Shown in pieces: positions 1-9,196 of a stretch of 64,000 nt of DNA. A program made the position numbers and the translations under genes. Source of the stretch: Oscillospiraceae bacterium. GTDB lineage: Bacteria; Bacillota; Clostridia; Oscillospirales; Ruminococcaceae. Where the stretch lies: NCBI GenBank assembly GCA_024404875.1, contig JAKSPK010000004.1, positions 1 to 64,000 of the forward strand, given 5' to 3'. How positions within the stretch are numbered: position 1 is the first letter of the stretch; every line of letters begins with the position of its first letter. The notes below the pieces were generated by a model, which saw only the letters and a program-made list of their open reading frames with translations, was not told the DNA's origin and ran no database searches.

Positions 1-42
1 GCATCTGTGCGATAAGTGCATAGATGCGCGGTTTGTGGAAAA

Positions 43-385
43 TGGAGGCGAGGGGAATTGAACCCCTGTCCGAAAACCGATCCATCCGATCTTCTACGAG
101 CGTAGTTTATCTTTTACATTCCCTTTCCGTCCCGCCGACAAACAGGCTTGGCGAATTGGTAGCACATTGTGCGACTGCCGGTTATGTGCGTCCCCTGCAG
201 ACGTTCACCGCGTCATGACGCCAGACACCGGATACGCGGTACTCTCCGGGCTGACGGAGGCCTTAAGCGGCCATCAAAACGGAATCGTTGTTCTCGTTTA
301 AATTTAGAAAGTTGCACATTTTACGGGTTATGCGCCCGGCCCGCCAATCGAACTTCCCAGCCCCCGTCGAAACCTTTACGCCCCC
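43..385 (-). ncRNA. ssrA: tmRNA (transfer-messenger RNA)
   Basis: Rescues stalled ribosomes together with SmpB, acting as tRNA-Ala and as a short mRNA. On the minus strand the 5' end reads GGGGGCGTAAAGGTTTCGAC and the 3' end carries the T-arm and acceptor GTTCAATTCCCCTCGCCTCC; the first seven bases pair with the 3' strand (one G-U). The CCA tail is not encoded. An internal reading frame at 263-298 ends in Val-Leu-Met-Ala-Ala-stop; by analogy with the Bacillus subtilis tmRNA layout the encoded tag is NENNDSVLMAA. The resume codon is inferred, not proven. smpB lies just upstream in the same direction. The RNA's transcription terminator is probably cut by the window edge (partial hairpin at 1-30). 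Confidence 0.96.
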
Positions 386-414
386 GGCGGAATCGAGAAC
401 ATGATTGCATTTAT

Positions 415-443
415 ATTATACCGCATCTGCGGCAATTTGTCAA
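415..443 (-). promoter_or_regulatory. ssrA promoter
   Basis: Minus strand reads TTGACA, a 17-base spacer and TATAAT, about 30 bases upstream of the mature tmRNA 5' end. Consensus housekeeping promoter; the short transcribed stretch before base 385 would be trimmed off the precursor. Confidence 0.8.
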
Positions 444-540
444 CTGCCTTCGCTCGGATCAAACAAATCTACTGCTGATTTGTGTCGATTTTTGCGATTG
501 CGCCGTGTATAGAATCGGCAGTACAGGATGATTAGTGTAT

Positions 541-1011
541 TTATTGATTTCTGGATTTGATGGCTCTGTCAATATCGCGGTTCGCGGATTTGATTGCGGC
601 GTCCTCGCGCTTGTCATAGAGCTTTTTGCCCTTGCATAGACCGAGCTGCACCTTGACTCTGCCGTCCTTGAAATAGAGCGAGAGCGGGATGAGCGTCAGA
701 CCTTGTGTTTTCAGCGTTCCGAAGAGCTTCAGGATCTCACGCTTATGCATCAACAGGACACGCACTCTGCGCGGATCCTGATTGAACACATTCCCCTTTT
801 CATACGGAGAAATATGCATATCGCGGAGCAGGAGCTGACCTTCCTCGATCGAGCACCAGCTGTCTTTTAGGTTCACATTGCCGTTCCGGATAGATTTGAC
901 TTCCGTGCCGACCAATCCGATGCCGGCTTCATAGGTTTCGAGAACGAAATAGTCGTGTCTGGCCTTACGGTTTTCAGCAATCTGCTTGATACCCGGCTGT
1001 TTCACGGACAT
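541..1011 (-). CDS. smpB: SsrA-binding protein SmpB
   Basis: Binds the tRNA-like part of tmRNA and delivers it to stalled ribosomes. The protein of about 156 residues has the family hallmarks: N-terminal [20 protein letters not shown], then [14 protein letters not shown] and HISPY, and a basic C-terminal tail rich in Lys and Arg that is expected to fold into the decoding centre. The frame stays open upstream to 1116, but the ATG at 1011 is chosen because AAAGGAGTG lies just before it and a consensus promoter lies at 1030-1058, so a longer start would fall upstream of the promoter. Its RNA partner ssrA follows about 155 bases downstream on the same strand. Confidence 0.96.
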   Translation of the reverse strand: MSVKQPGIKQIAENRKARHDYFVLETYEAGIGLVGTEVKSIRNGNVNLKDSWCSIEEGQLLLRDMHISPYEKGNVFNQDPRRVRVLLMHKREILKLFGTLKTQGLTLIPLSLYFKDGRVKVQLGLCKGKKLYDKREDAAIKSANRDIDRAIKSRNQ

Positions 1012-1029
1012 CACTCCTTTCGCATTTTT

Positions 1030-1058
1030 ATTATAGCACGCCCGTCCGTTCTTGTCAA
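1030..1058 (-). promoter_or_regulatory. smpB promoter
   Basis: Minus strand TTGACA-17-TATAAT ending about 20 bases before the smpB ATG. It fixes the smpB start. Confidence 0.75.
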
Positions 1059-1115
1059 GGCCGGCATATGTTTTCAAAGCCATCGGCGTGCGGAGTTTAT
1101 ATCTCGCTATATCCA

Positions 1116-1144
1116 TTGCACTTTTTGAAAGAATAGGCTATAAC
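1116..1144 (+). promoter_or_regulatory. Upstream promoter-like copy
   Basis: TTGCAC-17-TATAAC, preceded by the same ATATCCA context as the better copy at 1211. Either a second moxR promoter or a decayed duplicate of it. Confidence 0.5.
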
Positions 1145-1160
1145 CGGGCAGGGCCCGGCT

Positions 1161-1250
1161 CCGATATGGGATCAGGATAGAAAATCCGGCATTATAATTC
1201 ACCGTATCCATTGCACTTTTTATAAGAATATGCTATAATAGAAATCAGTG
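1161..1250 (+). repeat. Dispersed promoter-bearing repeat, copy 1
   Basis: About 90 bases that align along their length with 61311-61400. Shared blocks are CCGATATGG, a gapped AAAA-C-GGCA-TATAA block, ATCCATTGC-CTTTTT and TGCTATAATAGAAA. Similarity was judged by eye. It lies in front of the MoxR operon and supplies its promoter. Confidence 0.55.
1211..1239 (+). promoter_or_regulatory. moxR operon promoter
   Basis: TTGCAC, 17 bases, TATAAT; about 75 bases before the moxR ATG. Member of the CCATTGC-type promoter family seen elsewhere in the window. Confidence 0.75.
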
Positions 1251-1313
1251 CCCGAATCGTGCCGAGGCTGATATGCCCGATCTGCCTCGGACTACAGAAG
1301 GAGTGATATAAAC

Positions 1314-2291
1314 ATGAGTCAGAAATTACTGTTTTCGGCGAAGGACGCCGCTGCACTCGCGCAGCAGATTTTGCATGAGGTACAGAGCGTTGTCATCGGA
1401 AAGGATATGATTATACTGAAAGTGCTGCTGGCGATGCTTGCACGCGGACATGTTCTGCTGGAGGATATGCCCGGCGTCGGCAAGACCACACTCGCACTCG
1501 CATTTGCCCGCACGCTTGACCTCGGCTATCACCGCATCCAGTTTACGCCGGATGTACTGCCGAGTGATGTCACCGGCTTCTCAGTCTACCATAAGGACTC
1601 CGGAAAAATGGAGTTTCAGAAGGGCGCGGCGTTCTGTAATCTGCTGCTCGCTGACGAGATCAACCGGACATCGCCGAAGACTCAGTCCGCGCTGTTACAG
1701 CTGATGGAGGAATCCGCCGTCACGGTGGACGGTACGACCTACGCGCTGCCCGAACCTTACTGCGTTCTTGCAACACAGAATCCGACCGGCTCCGTCGGTA
1801 CGCAGATGCTCCCGGAATCGCAGCTTGACCGCTTTATGCTCCGGCTGCATATGGGGTATCCGGATCTTGAGAGCGAGGTACAGATCATGCAGGCGCGCAG
1901 CAATGAGAATCCGCTGGACAGACTCCAGCCGGTCATCACGCAGGACGAGCTGCTTCGGCTTCAGGAAACAGCGGCAGAGGTCTATGTGGATAAGGCGATT
2001 TTGCGCTATATTGCAGAGCTTTCCGCCGCAACGCGCAATCACCCGATGGTCAAGCTAGGCGTCAGCCCGCGCGGGTCGCTTGCACTGTGCAATGCAGCTC
2101 GTGCGACGGCGCTTGTGCGCGGAAGGGATTTCGTTACGCCGGATGATATCCGCGTAATCGTCGTCGAGGCATTTGCACACCGAATGCTGCTCAGCGCCCG
2201 TGCTCGCACGGAGAGTGTCACGGCAGAGCAAGTGATTGGTGAGATCCTTGAACATACGCCGGTGCCGCGGCTGAGAAGGGCGCAGGTATGA
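1314..2291 (+). CDS. MoxR-family AAA+ ATPase
   Basis: Chaperone-like ATPase thought to activate or insert cofactors into partner proteins, commonly acting with vWA/DUF58 proteins. The 325-residue product has Walker A GVGKTTLA near residue 57, Walker B LLADEINRT, and sensor-type ATQNP and SQLDRF motifs in the usual order, followed by the C-terminal lid domain. The ATG follows a GGAGTGATATAAAC ribosome site. The stop overlaps the next start (ATGA), so translation is probably coupled. With the DUF58 and transglutaminase genes it forms the classical MoxR-DUF58-TgpA-type trio; its target is unknown. Confidence 0.93.
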   Translation: MSQKLLFSAKDAAALAQQILHEVQSVVIGKDMIILKVLLAMLARGHVLLEDMPGVGKTTLALAFARTLDLGYHRIQFTPDVLPSDVTGFSVYHKDSGKMEFQKGAAFCNLLLADEINRTSPKTQSALLQLMEESAVTVDGTTYALPEPYCVLATQNPTGSVGTQMLPESQLDRFMLRLHMGYPDLESEVQIMQARSNENPLDRLQPVITQDELLRLQETAAEVYVDKAILRYIAELSAATRNHPMVKLGVSPRGSLALCNAARATALVRGRDFVTPDDIRVIVVEAFAHRMLLSARARTESVTAEQVIGEILEHTPVPRLRRAQV

Positions 2292-3544
2292 AGCGTGCAA
2301 AACTGCTGTATGCGGTGCTGCTGGTCATTTTGATCCTCTTCTTCATCCTCTATCGCGGAAGGCTTTCGCTGGAGCTGCTGATCTTTGCGCTGGTCTTTCC
2401 GATTCCGCTCTGGATCAGTGTCATCATACTGAAGCGTTCGCTGAAGGTCGGGCTGTATCACAGCCGCGGGCCGGTCATGAAGGGCGAGGTCTTTCATTGG
2501 GTGCTGCAAATCACGAACCGCAGCTTCTTTTCTTCTGCGAATGCACAGATCACGGTCGAATACCGCAACAGCCTTTCCGGAAATCCGGAGGAGATTACCT
2601 ATGTTGTTCCGATCGCGGCGCATGATACCGAGCGCGTCCGGCTGATCTTTCACACAATCACCTGCGGCGTGATGAATTTCCGCGTGACAAAGCTGGTCGT
2701 GTTTGATGCGCTGCGCCTGTTCCACCGGACGATCCGGTTGAATCTGGAGGATGCAGTCGTCGTCATGCCGGAGTCGACTGTGATGCTGCCGGAGGACTGG
2801 CCGCCTGTCCCGCAGCCCGATGCTGATTCCTCGGAGTATTCAAAAACGCAGCAGGGCGATGATCCCTCTGAGATCTTCGATATGCATATCTACCGCGAGG
2901 GCGATCTTGTCTCGCGGATTCACTGGAAGCTCAGCTCCAAGCTGGATAATCTCATGGTCAAGGAGTACAGCCTGCCGCTTTCGTCGGGCTGTCTGCTGAT
3001 GGCGGATTACCGCCATATCAATGACAAGCCGGTGTCTGCGCTGCGAGTCGATACGATGCTTTCGGCATTTTTCTCCGCAGCCGCACAGCTTTCGGAGCAG
3101 GGACTCGGTTTTTCGGTCGCCGGCTATCACAAGGAGCATGGCTTTACCGAATCTGAGCGCTTCACGAATCTTGATGATGCGGTGCATTGGCTGCGCCATA
3201 TCGTCAAGGAACCGCCGGTCGTGCCGGACGAACGCACTGCGCTGCTTTCCGCGGAGGATGCACTTCTGAACGGCAGCGGTGCTTATGAGCGCATTTTGTT
3301 CTTTACGCCGCAGCTTGACAAGACACTGACCGAGCTGCTGATCTCTGCGCCGAATCCGGAGCATATTACGGTCTTTTTCGTGGTTGCACCGAAGGATGAA
3401 AATGTCCCGTCGGAGAATGCGTATGCATTCCGGTGCATCCCGGTATTGCAGCAGAAGCCGGTGCATCCGAATGTCAATCCCGTCAAGCTGCCAGAGCCGG
3501 ATTTCGACACGGAAGTACTTGAACACGGAGGTGCGGTGATATGA
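2288..3544 (+). CDS. DUF58 domain protein (MoxR partner)
   Basis: 418 residues. Two hydrophobic segments at the N-terminus (about residues 5-45) place it in the membrane. The conserved DUF58 signature lies in the middle: YREGDLVSRIHWKLSSKLDN followed by LMVKEY. The remainder resembles a vWA-like fold without an obvious metal-binding DxSxS. Overlaps moxR by 4 bases at its start and the transglutaminase by 4 bases at its end. In this family the protein is regarded as a substrate or adaptor of the MoxR ATPase; that role is family knowledge, not shown here. Confidence 0.88.
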   Translation: MKRAKLLYAVLLVILILFFILYRGRLSLELLIFALVFPIPLWISVIILKRSLKVGLYHSRGPVMKGEVFHWVLQITNRSFFSSANAQITVEYRNSLSGNPEEITYVVPIAAHDTERVRLIFHTITCGVMNFRVTKLVVFDALRLFHRTIRLNLEDAVVVMPESTVMLPEDWPPVPQPDADSSEYSKTQQGDDPSEIFDMHIYREGDLVSRIHWKLSSKLDNLMVKEYSLPLSSGCLLMADYRHINDKPVSALRVDTMLSAFFSAAAQLSEQGLGFSVAGYHKEHGFTESERFTNLDDAVHWLRHIVKEPPVVPDERTALLSAEDALLNGSGAYERILFFTPQLDKTLTELLISAPNPEHITVFFVVAPKDENVPSENAYAFRCIPVLQQKPVHPNVNPVKLPEPDFDTEVLEHGGAVI

Positions 3545-6075
3545 GCTTGATGAGACCGCCGCTGCCTCCGCCTTATCATCCGCCGCACGACAGGCTTCTT
3601 GTGCAGGATGGGATGCAGGTTTCGACGAAGGAGCGTCCGCTGATTATCGACAAGATTATCCGGCTGCTGATCGCGCTTTGCGGAAGTGTCGGAACACTGG
3701 TCGTTATGCGCGGATTCTTCGATATCAATGTTAATCTGAAGCCGATCATTGCCGGCATTATCGTTGTGACAGTCATCATGCGCACGGCGCGTGCTGTCTC
3801 CGCGAAGGCGGGATTCTTCATGATCCTGTCATCCTTTGCGGCGATTCCGCTGCTGCTGCTGCGATACCGTGAAGCGGCGGTTGTCGGTGCTGGCGCGATC
3901 TATCATATCATGCGAAAAACGATTCTCTGGCAGAGCACATTCCCGGAGACACCGCCGGTCTATGCCGGCACATGGGACGAGAACAAGTGCATCTGGTTCG
4001 TATTCGTTCTGGTCGCTGCGGCGCTTGTTGCGCTGCTGGAATACTCCGATGTGCTGCTGACACATACGCAGTCGAGCCGAAGCGGATTCTGGATCCGGTT
4101 TCTGGTGACATTCCCGTTTCTGGAATGCGGCCTGTATTTCGGTCTGGAGACGAGCAGCATTGCCGTCTTTATGATGGTATTTTTCTGGATCGGTTCGCTG
4201 GCGATCGGCCGAAAGCATACAACGCATAAACTTGAATCACAGCAGGGGGATTTCGCCGCATTGCAGGCGCAGTTCTCCGCTCAGAATGAGAAGCGGTTCG
4301 GGACACATGAAGCGGCTGCGGCATTCATGCTCGCTGCGGCATTCGCGGTCGCGGGCTGTACGCTCTTTTCGACATCGCGTTATGTCCGAAGTGAGGAGAT
4401 CGACAGACGCCGTGATTCGATTGTCAACTGGTACCGAAGCATCACGATTGAGGATATCGTCGGATTTTTTGAATCGCTGCCGGATATCTTTGAGGGCAAT
4501 GTCATTTCCGATGAAGTCGATCTGATGAAAAACAGCGATCTGCATTTCGACGGCAGACCGGTTCTGCATATGGAGATTGGCGGTGCGGCAACGCCCGATG
4601 ATTACTATATGCGCGGTATTGTTCGTTCGGAGTACACAGGCAGAGGCTGGGCGACACCGAACGGCTATTACCGGCGGCATCAGCGGCTGTTCCGCCGTCT
4701 GACAAAGGCAAACCGGATGCCGCAGACGATCTTCCATTCCGATCACGCCGACGAGCTGCGCATCGCTGACGGAAAATTCCCGGTTGTGCGGTGCAGATTG
4801 CAGGCGCTTAATTACGAGAGTGTCAACTATCTTCCGTATCAGTATGTGGCCGAAGCCGGAACCAAATTCCGGTATGACACGGAATCGCAGCTGGAAAGTC
4901 AGCAGGATTATTCCTTCTGGCTGCTGAACAATGCGCAGGTCAACTGGCAGATGTTTACAGAAAACCAGAAACCTTCGCCGGATCCGCTGATCGAAGAATA
5001 TGAGGAAATGGTCGATGAGCAGTATGTCAAGCTGCCGGATACCGAGGCGATTGAACGGATCAGGGCGCTGTTTGCACCGTATCAGACGGAGCTTTCGCAA
5101 ATGCCGCTTGAACAGCAGCTTTATGCGATCCGCGATTTCATCTGGGAGCGTGCGGAGTATACCATGCAGCCCGGTGCGCAGCCTGCGGATCAGGATTTTG
5201 TGGAATATTTCCTTACGCAGGGAAACCGCGGTTACTGTGCGCATTATGCATCGGCGGCTGTTGTGCTGTGCCGGATCAGCGGCATTCCTGCCCGTTACTG
5301 TCAGGGCTATGTGTTGACAACGAACGATTTTATCACGGGCAAAACGAGTGATGGCTACGATGTCTATATCCCCGATGAGCGCGCACACGCCTGGGCAGAG
5401 ATCTATGTCAAGGGGTACGGCTGGATTCCGTTTGAATTCACCGAGACCGTCACAGAGTCGTGGCACAGACCTGTCGAGACGACTGCACCGGCCGTTTCGG
5501 AGGTGCAGCCGGAGACTACTACGACTGCTGCGCCGGTGCCGTCCGTTGAGACCACCGCAACACAGTCACAGACGCAGCCGCAGACTACTACAACTGCGCC
5601 CGGTACAATGCCGGTGGACAACGGCGGGATTTCGCCGGAAACGCTATCAAAGATTCTGCATATTGTCCTGACGATTCTCGGCGCTGCGGCTGTCATCGTG
5701 CTTTACTGGCTGCTGCATCGTTTTATCACGGAGCGGCGCCGCCGCGCAATGCATGACAAAGATCCGAATAAGGCAGCGTTTGCGTCGTATGAATTCATAG
5801 TGCACCTGCTGCGCATTTACGGCATTGAGCAGAAGCAGCTCGGGCATATCGAATATGCGGAATTGGCGGAGGAGCAATGCACTTTGCTGCCGCCGGGCAG
5901 GATTCTACATGCCGTTGAGATACAGGAAACGGCAGTGTTCAGCCGGAGCGGAATCGCAGAATCCGATGCGAAAAACATTCGCAGGACAGCGGAGCGGCTT
6001 GCCGCGGAGATGTATCGGAAAGCAAAGCCGCTGCGAAAGCTCTGGCTGCGCTGGGGCAGGCATATCGTGAAATAA
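3541..6075 (+). CDS. Membrane transglutaminase-like protein (TgpA type)
   Basis: 844 residues. Several membrane helices fill roughly residues 35-280, then an extracytoplasmic transglutaminase core. The catalytic Cys lies in GNRGYCAHYASAA, the His in DERAHAWAEIYV and the acidic partner in the following segment. A Thr/Pro-rich linker (ETTTTAAPVP, QTTTTAPG) leads to a last helix and a cytoplasmic tail. Third gene of the MoxR operon, overlapping the DUF58 gene. Members act as cysteine proteases or cross-linking enzymes at the envelope; the substrate cannot be read from sequence. The Thr-rich linker resembles those in the cellulases of this window, a lineage habit. Confidence 0.88.
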   Translation: MSLMRPPLPPPYHPPHDRLLVQDGMQVSTKERPLIIDKIIRLLIALCGSVGTLVVMRGFFDINVNLKPIIAGIIVVTVIMRTARAVSAKAGFFMILSSFAAIPLLLLRYREAAVVGAGAIYHIMRKTILWQSTFPETPPVYAGTWDENKCIWFVFVLVAAALVALLEYSDVLLTHTQSSRSGFWIRFLVTFPFLECGLYFGLETSSIAVFMMVFFWIGSLAIGRKHTTHKLESQQGDFAALQAQFSAQNEKRFGTHEAAAAFMLAAAFAVAGCTLFSTSRYVRSEEIDRRRDSIVNWYRSITIEDIVGFFESLPDIFEGNVISDEVDLMKNSDLHFDGRPVLHMEIGGAATPDDYYMRGIVRSEYTGRGWATPNGYYRRHQRLFRRLTKANRMPQTIFHSDHADELRIADGKFPVVRCRLQALNYESVNYLPYQYVAEAGTKFRYDTESQLESQQDYSFWLLNNAQVNWQMFTENQKPSPDPLIEEYEEMVDEQYVKLPDTEAIERIRALFAPYQTELSQMPLEQQLYAIRDFIWERAEYTMQPGAQPADQDFVEYFLTQGNRGYCAHYASAAVVLCRISGIPARYCQGYVLTTNDFITGKTSDGYDVYIPDERAHAWAEIYVKGYGWIPFEFTETVTESWHRPVETTAPAVSEVQPETTTTAAPVPSVETTATQSQTQPQTTTTAPGTMPVDNGGISPETLSKILHIVLTILGAAAVIVLYWLLHRFITERRRRAMHDKDPNKAAFASYEFIVHLLRIYGIEQKQLGHIEYAELAEEQCTLLPPGRILHAVEIQETAVFSRSGIAESDAKNIRRTAERLAAEMYRKAKPLRKLWLRWGRHIVK

Positions 6076-6147
6076 TATGCAGTGCGGGCGCGGGATCAAA
6101 CGTGCCCGCATCGCTATATCGTCATTTGCAGGAAAAGGAGAGTATCT

Positions 6148-8208
6148 GTGAAATATACTGTGTTTCTGCACCTTGCAGGTCTGTTGAATCAAAAGCTGCA
6201 TATTACGCCGCTGCTGTTCGGTTCACTGGGTCTGGAGCAGCGGCTCGGGGCAGGGCTTGATCCCGATGATATAGACATTCTCGTGCCGGAGGTCTTTCTG
6301 GATGTAGAATGGCATCGGCTTGAAGCGCTGATGAAGTCCGATGGCTGGCGGCTCGTGAATACTGACGAACATGAATTTGAAAAGGACGGCATTCATGCTG
6401 CATTTGCATCGCTGGATCGTCTCCGTTCGTTCGCGGGTATTGATATTGCACGCATTCCAGAAGTTGAGGCTCAGGGTGTGCGGTATCTGCTTCCGGAGCT
6501 GCCGGACTATCTGAAGGTCTACCGCGCATCGGAAAAAGACGGCTACCGAAAAAATGTCCGGCAGAAGAAGGATTTGCAGAAGATCCGCATGATCGAAAAA
6601 GCGCTGCAAAAAACGGAGCTGCTGCGGATTCCGAATATCCCGCTTCCGCTCGGTTATACAGATGCGATGCTTCGGAAGCAGGCGGCAAAGCGGCTGCATA
6701 TCCGGCCGCAGGATATCAGGGATATTCGGCTTGTCCGCCGTGCGGCTGATGCGCGGCGCGATGTGCATTTTATCGTGACTGCGGATGTTTCTGCGGGCAA
6801 TGCGCAGGCGATCCTGCGAAAGCTGCCTGCGAATGCAGGGATCCGGATCGAAAGGCCGTTTGTTATGCCGGTGTATCAAAAAAAAGCATTTCAGCATCGG
6901 CCCGTTGTGATCGGTGCAGGACCGGCGGGTCTGTTTGCGGCATGGGTGCTTGCGCAGGCGGGCGCAGAGCCGATCCTGCTTGAGCGAGGCAAGCCCGCAG
7001 ATGAGCGGATCCGGGATGTGCAGCATTATTACGCGACCGGTCAGCTCGATCCGGAATCGAATGTGCAGTTCGGGGAGGGCGGCGCCGGTACTTTCTCGGA
7101 CGGCAAGCTCAATACAGGCACGAAGAGCCCGCAGATCCGGCAGGTATTGCAGACCTTTGCGGAATGCGGCGCACCGGAGGAGATTCTCTGGCAGGCAAAG
7201 CCGCATATCGGAACGGACAAACTCACGGAATGCATTCCGGCATTGCGCAGACGGATCGAGCAGGCAGGCGGAACCGTTCTGTTTCATGCAAAATGCACCG
7301 GCCTGACAGTTGCAGACGGCCGGTTGGTTTCTGTAGAATATCTCCACGACAATACGCAGAAATCGCTGCGCACTGATCATGCAGTTCTGGCGGTCGGACA
7401 CAGCGCCCGCGATGTGTTTGCGTGGCTGAATGAAATGGGATTGCCGATGGAGCAGAAAGCGTTTTCGCTCGGCGTGCGCATTGAGCACCGGCAGGCGGAT
7501 ATTGACCGCTTCTGCTGGGGCGATGCGGCGGGACATCCGGCACTCGGTGCGGCAAGCTATAAGGTCGCGGCGCATACGGCAGAGGGCCGCGGCGTGTATT
7601 CGTTCTGTATGTGTCCGGGCGGCGTTGTGCAGGCAGCAGCATCCGAGCCGGAAACGGTCGTCACGAACGGCATGAGCAATTTTGCGCGAAATGCTGAAAA
7701 TGCGAACAGTGCCCTGCTGGTCGGGATCACGCCGGCGGATTTCGGTTCAGGCGATGTGCTTGCGGGTGCGGCATTGCAGCGAAGGATTGAGCAGGCGGCG
7801 TTTCTTGCAGGCGGCGGCACGGGCAAAGCGCCGGTCACGCTTCTAGCGGATTTCCTGAAAGGACAGCAGTCTGCGGCATTCGGCAATGTGCAGCCGAGTT
7901 ATCCGCTGGGAACGGTCTTTGCGCGGCCGGAGAGCTGTCTGCCGGAATTTGTCTGCCGGTCGCTGCGGCAGGGGATCCCGCTGCTGGAACGGCAGCTGCA
8001 CGGATTTCTGCAGCCGGATGCGGTACTGACGGCGCCGGAGACACGCAGCTCTTCACCGGTACGCATTCTGCGGGATCCGTCAACTTTGCAGGCGTTGACG
8101 GCGGTCGGATTGTATCCCTGCGGGGAGGGTGCCGGATATGCGGGCGGTATCGTCTCTGCCGCAGCAGACGGCATTCGCTGTGCAGAGGCTATGCTCGGAT
8201 GCCGGTAA
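6148..8208 (+). CDS. Nucleotidyltransferase-like / FAD-dehydrogenase fusion
   Basis: 686 residues with two parts. Residues 1 to about 155 look like an uncharacterised nucleotidyltransferase-fold domain (FGSLGLEQRLGAGLDPDDIDI and a later EHEFEKDG stretch). From about residue 165 (RIPNIPLPLGYTDAMLRK) it is a full COG2509-type FAD-dependent dehydrogenase: an N-terminal RNA-binding-like segment, the FAD Rossmann motif VIGAGPAGLFAAWVLAQAGA, QFGEGGAGTFSDGKLNTGTK, and a C-terminal GEGAGYAGGIVSAA. The GTG start is chosen for the GGAAAAGGAG site. Normally these two parts are separate proteins; the junction has no ATG (CTG at Leu-Leu-Arg-Ile-Pro). Stands alone before the two-component genes. Confidence 0.8.
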   Translation: MKYTVFLHLAGLLNQKLHITPLLFGSLGLEQRLGAGLDPDDIDILVPEVFLDVEWHRLEALMKSDGWRLVNTDEHEFEKDGIHAAFASLDRLRSFAGIDIARIPEVEAQGVRYLLPELPDYLKVYRASEKDGYRKNVRQKKDLQKIRMIEKALQKTELLRIPNIPLPLGYTDAMLRKQAAKRLHIRPQDIRDIRLVRRAADARRDVHFIVTADVSAGNAQAILRKLPANAGIRIERPFVMPVYQKKAFQHRPVVIGAGPAGLFAAWVLAQAGAEPILLERGKPADERIRDVQHYYATGQLDPESNVQFGEGGAGTFSDGKLNTGTKSPQIRQVLQTFAECGAPEEILWQAKPHIGTDKLTECIPALRRRIEQAGGTVLFHAKCTGLTVADGRLVSVEYLHDNTQKSLRTDHAVLAVGHSARDVFAWLNEMGLPMEQKAFSLGVRIEHRQADIDRFCWGDAAGHPALGAASYKVAAHTAEGRGVYSFCMCPGGVVQAAASEPETVVTNGMSNFARNAENANSALLVGITPADFGSGDVLAGAALQRRIEQAAFLAGGGTGKAPVTLLADFLKGQQSAAFGNVQPSYPLGTVFARPESCLPEFVCRSLRQGIPLLERQLHGFLQPDAVLTAPETRSSSPVRILRDPSTLQALTAVGLYPCGEGAGYAGGIVSAAADGIRCAEAMLGCR

Positions 8209-8374
8209 AACCGGAGCGCATTCCGAAAGTTCTCAGGACGCGAATGAAAGCAGAATCAGGTTTCCTCAGATCATTCAATCGGCGCGAACGGCCGCGGGAG
8301 TGGTATGCTCTGTGAAACGGCGCCGAAAGGAATCACAGCCGCACACGCTTCATAAAATCTTCAGGTTTCGGGGG

Positions 8375-8403
8375 TTGCATCTTGGCGCGGGAGCGTGTAT
8401 AAT
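8375..8403 (+). promoter_or_regulatory. Two-component operon promoter
   Basis: TTGCAT-17-TATAAT, about 65 bases ahead of the response regulator start. The rest of the gap 8209-8374 shows no gene or clear hairpin. Confidence 0.65.
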
Positions 8404-8468
8404 ATTATTAGCAGTACGACGGGGAAAGTCCGTCCGGAAAGAGGATGTCAAAAAAAGGGGCTGTTGAA

Positions 8469-9161
8469 ATGGAGACCATTCTGATTTGCGACGATGAAAA
8501 GGACATTGTTTCTGCATTGAATATTTATCTGCGCGCCGAGGGCTGGCAAACAGTCTGTGCCTATTCCGGCAAAGAAGCGATCGAGGTCGCGCGGACGCAG
8601 ACAGTACAGCTGATTCTCATGGATATTATGATGCCGGAGATCGATGGTATCACCGCGATGACTGAGATCCGCAAGACCAGCAATGTGCCGGTGATCCTGC
8701 TGACTGCGAAATCTGAGGATTCGGACAAGATTCTCGGCCTGAATGTCGGTGCAGATGACTACATTACGAAACCGTTTTCTCCGGCGGAGGTTGTGGCGCG
8801 TGTGCGGTCACAGCTTCGGCGCTATCTGCGGCTTGGCGCTGCGGAATCCGATGATCCGAATGTGCTGACGGTCGGGAGCATTTCGCTCGATATGAAAGCG
8901 CGTTCAGCATCGCTTGACGGTGTTTCGGTTCCGTTGACGCCGATCGAATACGAAATCCTCTCTTTGCTGATGCACAATGTCGGCACGGTCTTTCCGCCGC
9001 AAGAGATCTATCAGGCGGTCTGGAAGGCAAATCCGATCGGTTCCGAAAATACGGTCGCGGTGCATATCCGGCATCTGCGCGAAAAACTGGAGATCAATCC
9101 GCAGGAGCCGCGGCAGATCAAGGTTGTCTGGGGACAGGGTTATAAGCTCGAAAAGCCCTGA
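8469..9161 (+). CDS. OmpR/PhoB-family response regulator
   Basis: About 230 residues. Receiver domain with the acidic pair CDDEKD, the phosphorylated Asp in LILMDIMMPEIDG, the conserved Thr in ILLTAKSED and the Lys in DDYITKPF. C-terminal winged helix with LTPIEYEILSLLM and GSENTVAVHIRHLREKL. The start METILICDDE is preferred over an ATG eight codons earlier because AAAGGGG stands at proper distance and receiver domains begin this way. The partner histidine kinase follows after 35 bases. The signal and target genes are unknown; the layout resembles VanR/VanS-type pairs. Confidence 0.95.
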   Translation: METILICDDEKDIVSALNIYLRAEGWQTVCAYSGKEAIEVARTQTVQLILMDIMMPEIDGITAMTEIRKTSNVPVILLTAKSEDSDKILGLNVGADDYITKPFSPAEVVARVRSQLRRYLRLGAAESDDPNVLTVGSISLDMKARSASLDGVSVPLTPIEYEILSLLMHNVGTVFPPQEIYQAVWKANPIGSENTVAVHIRHLREKLEINPQEPRQIKVVWGQGYKLEKP

Positions 9162-9196
9162 GCATTATCATTCCATCTCTGAGGGGAGAACCGCAA

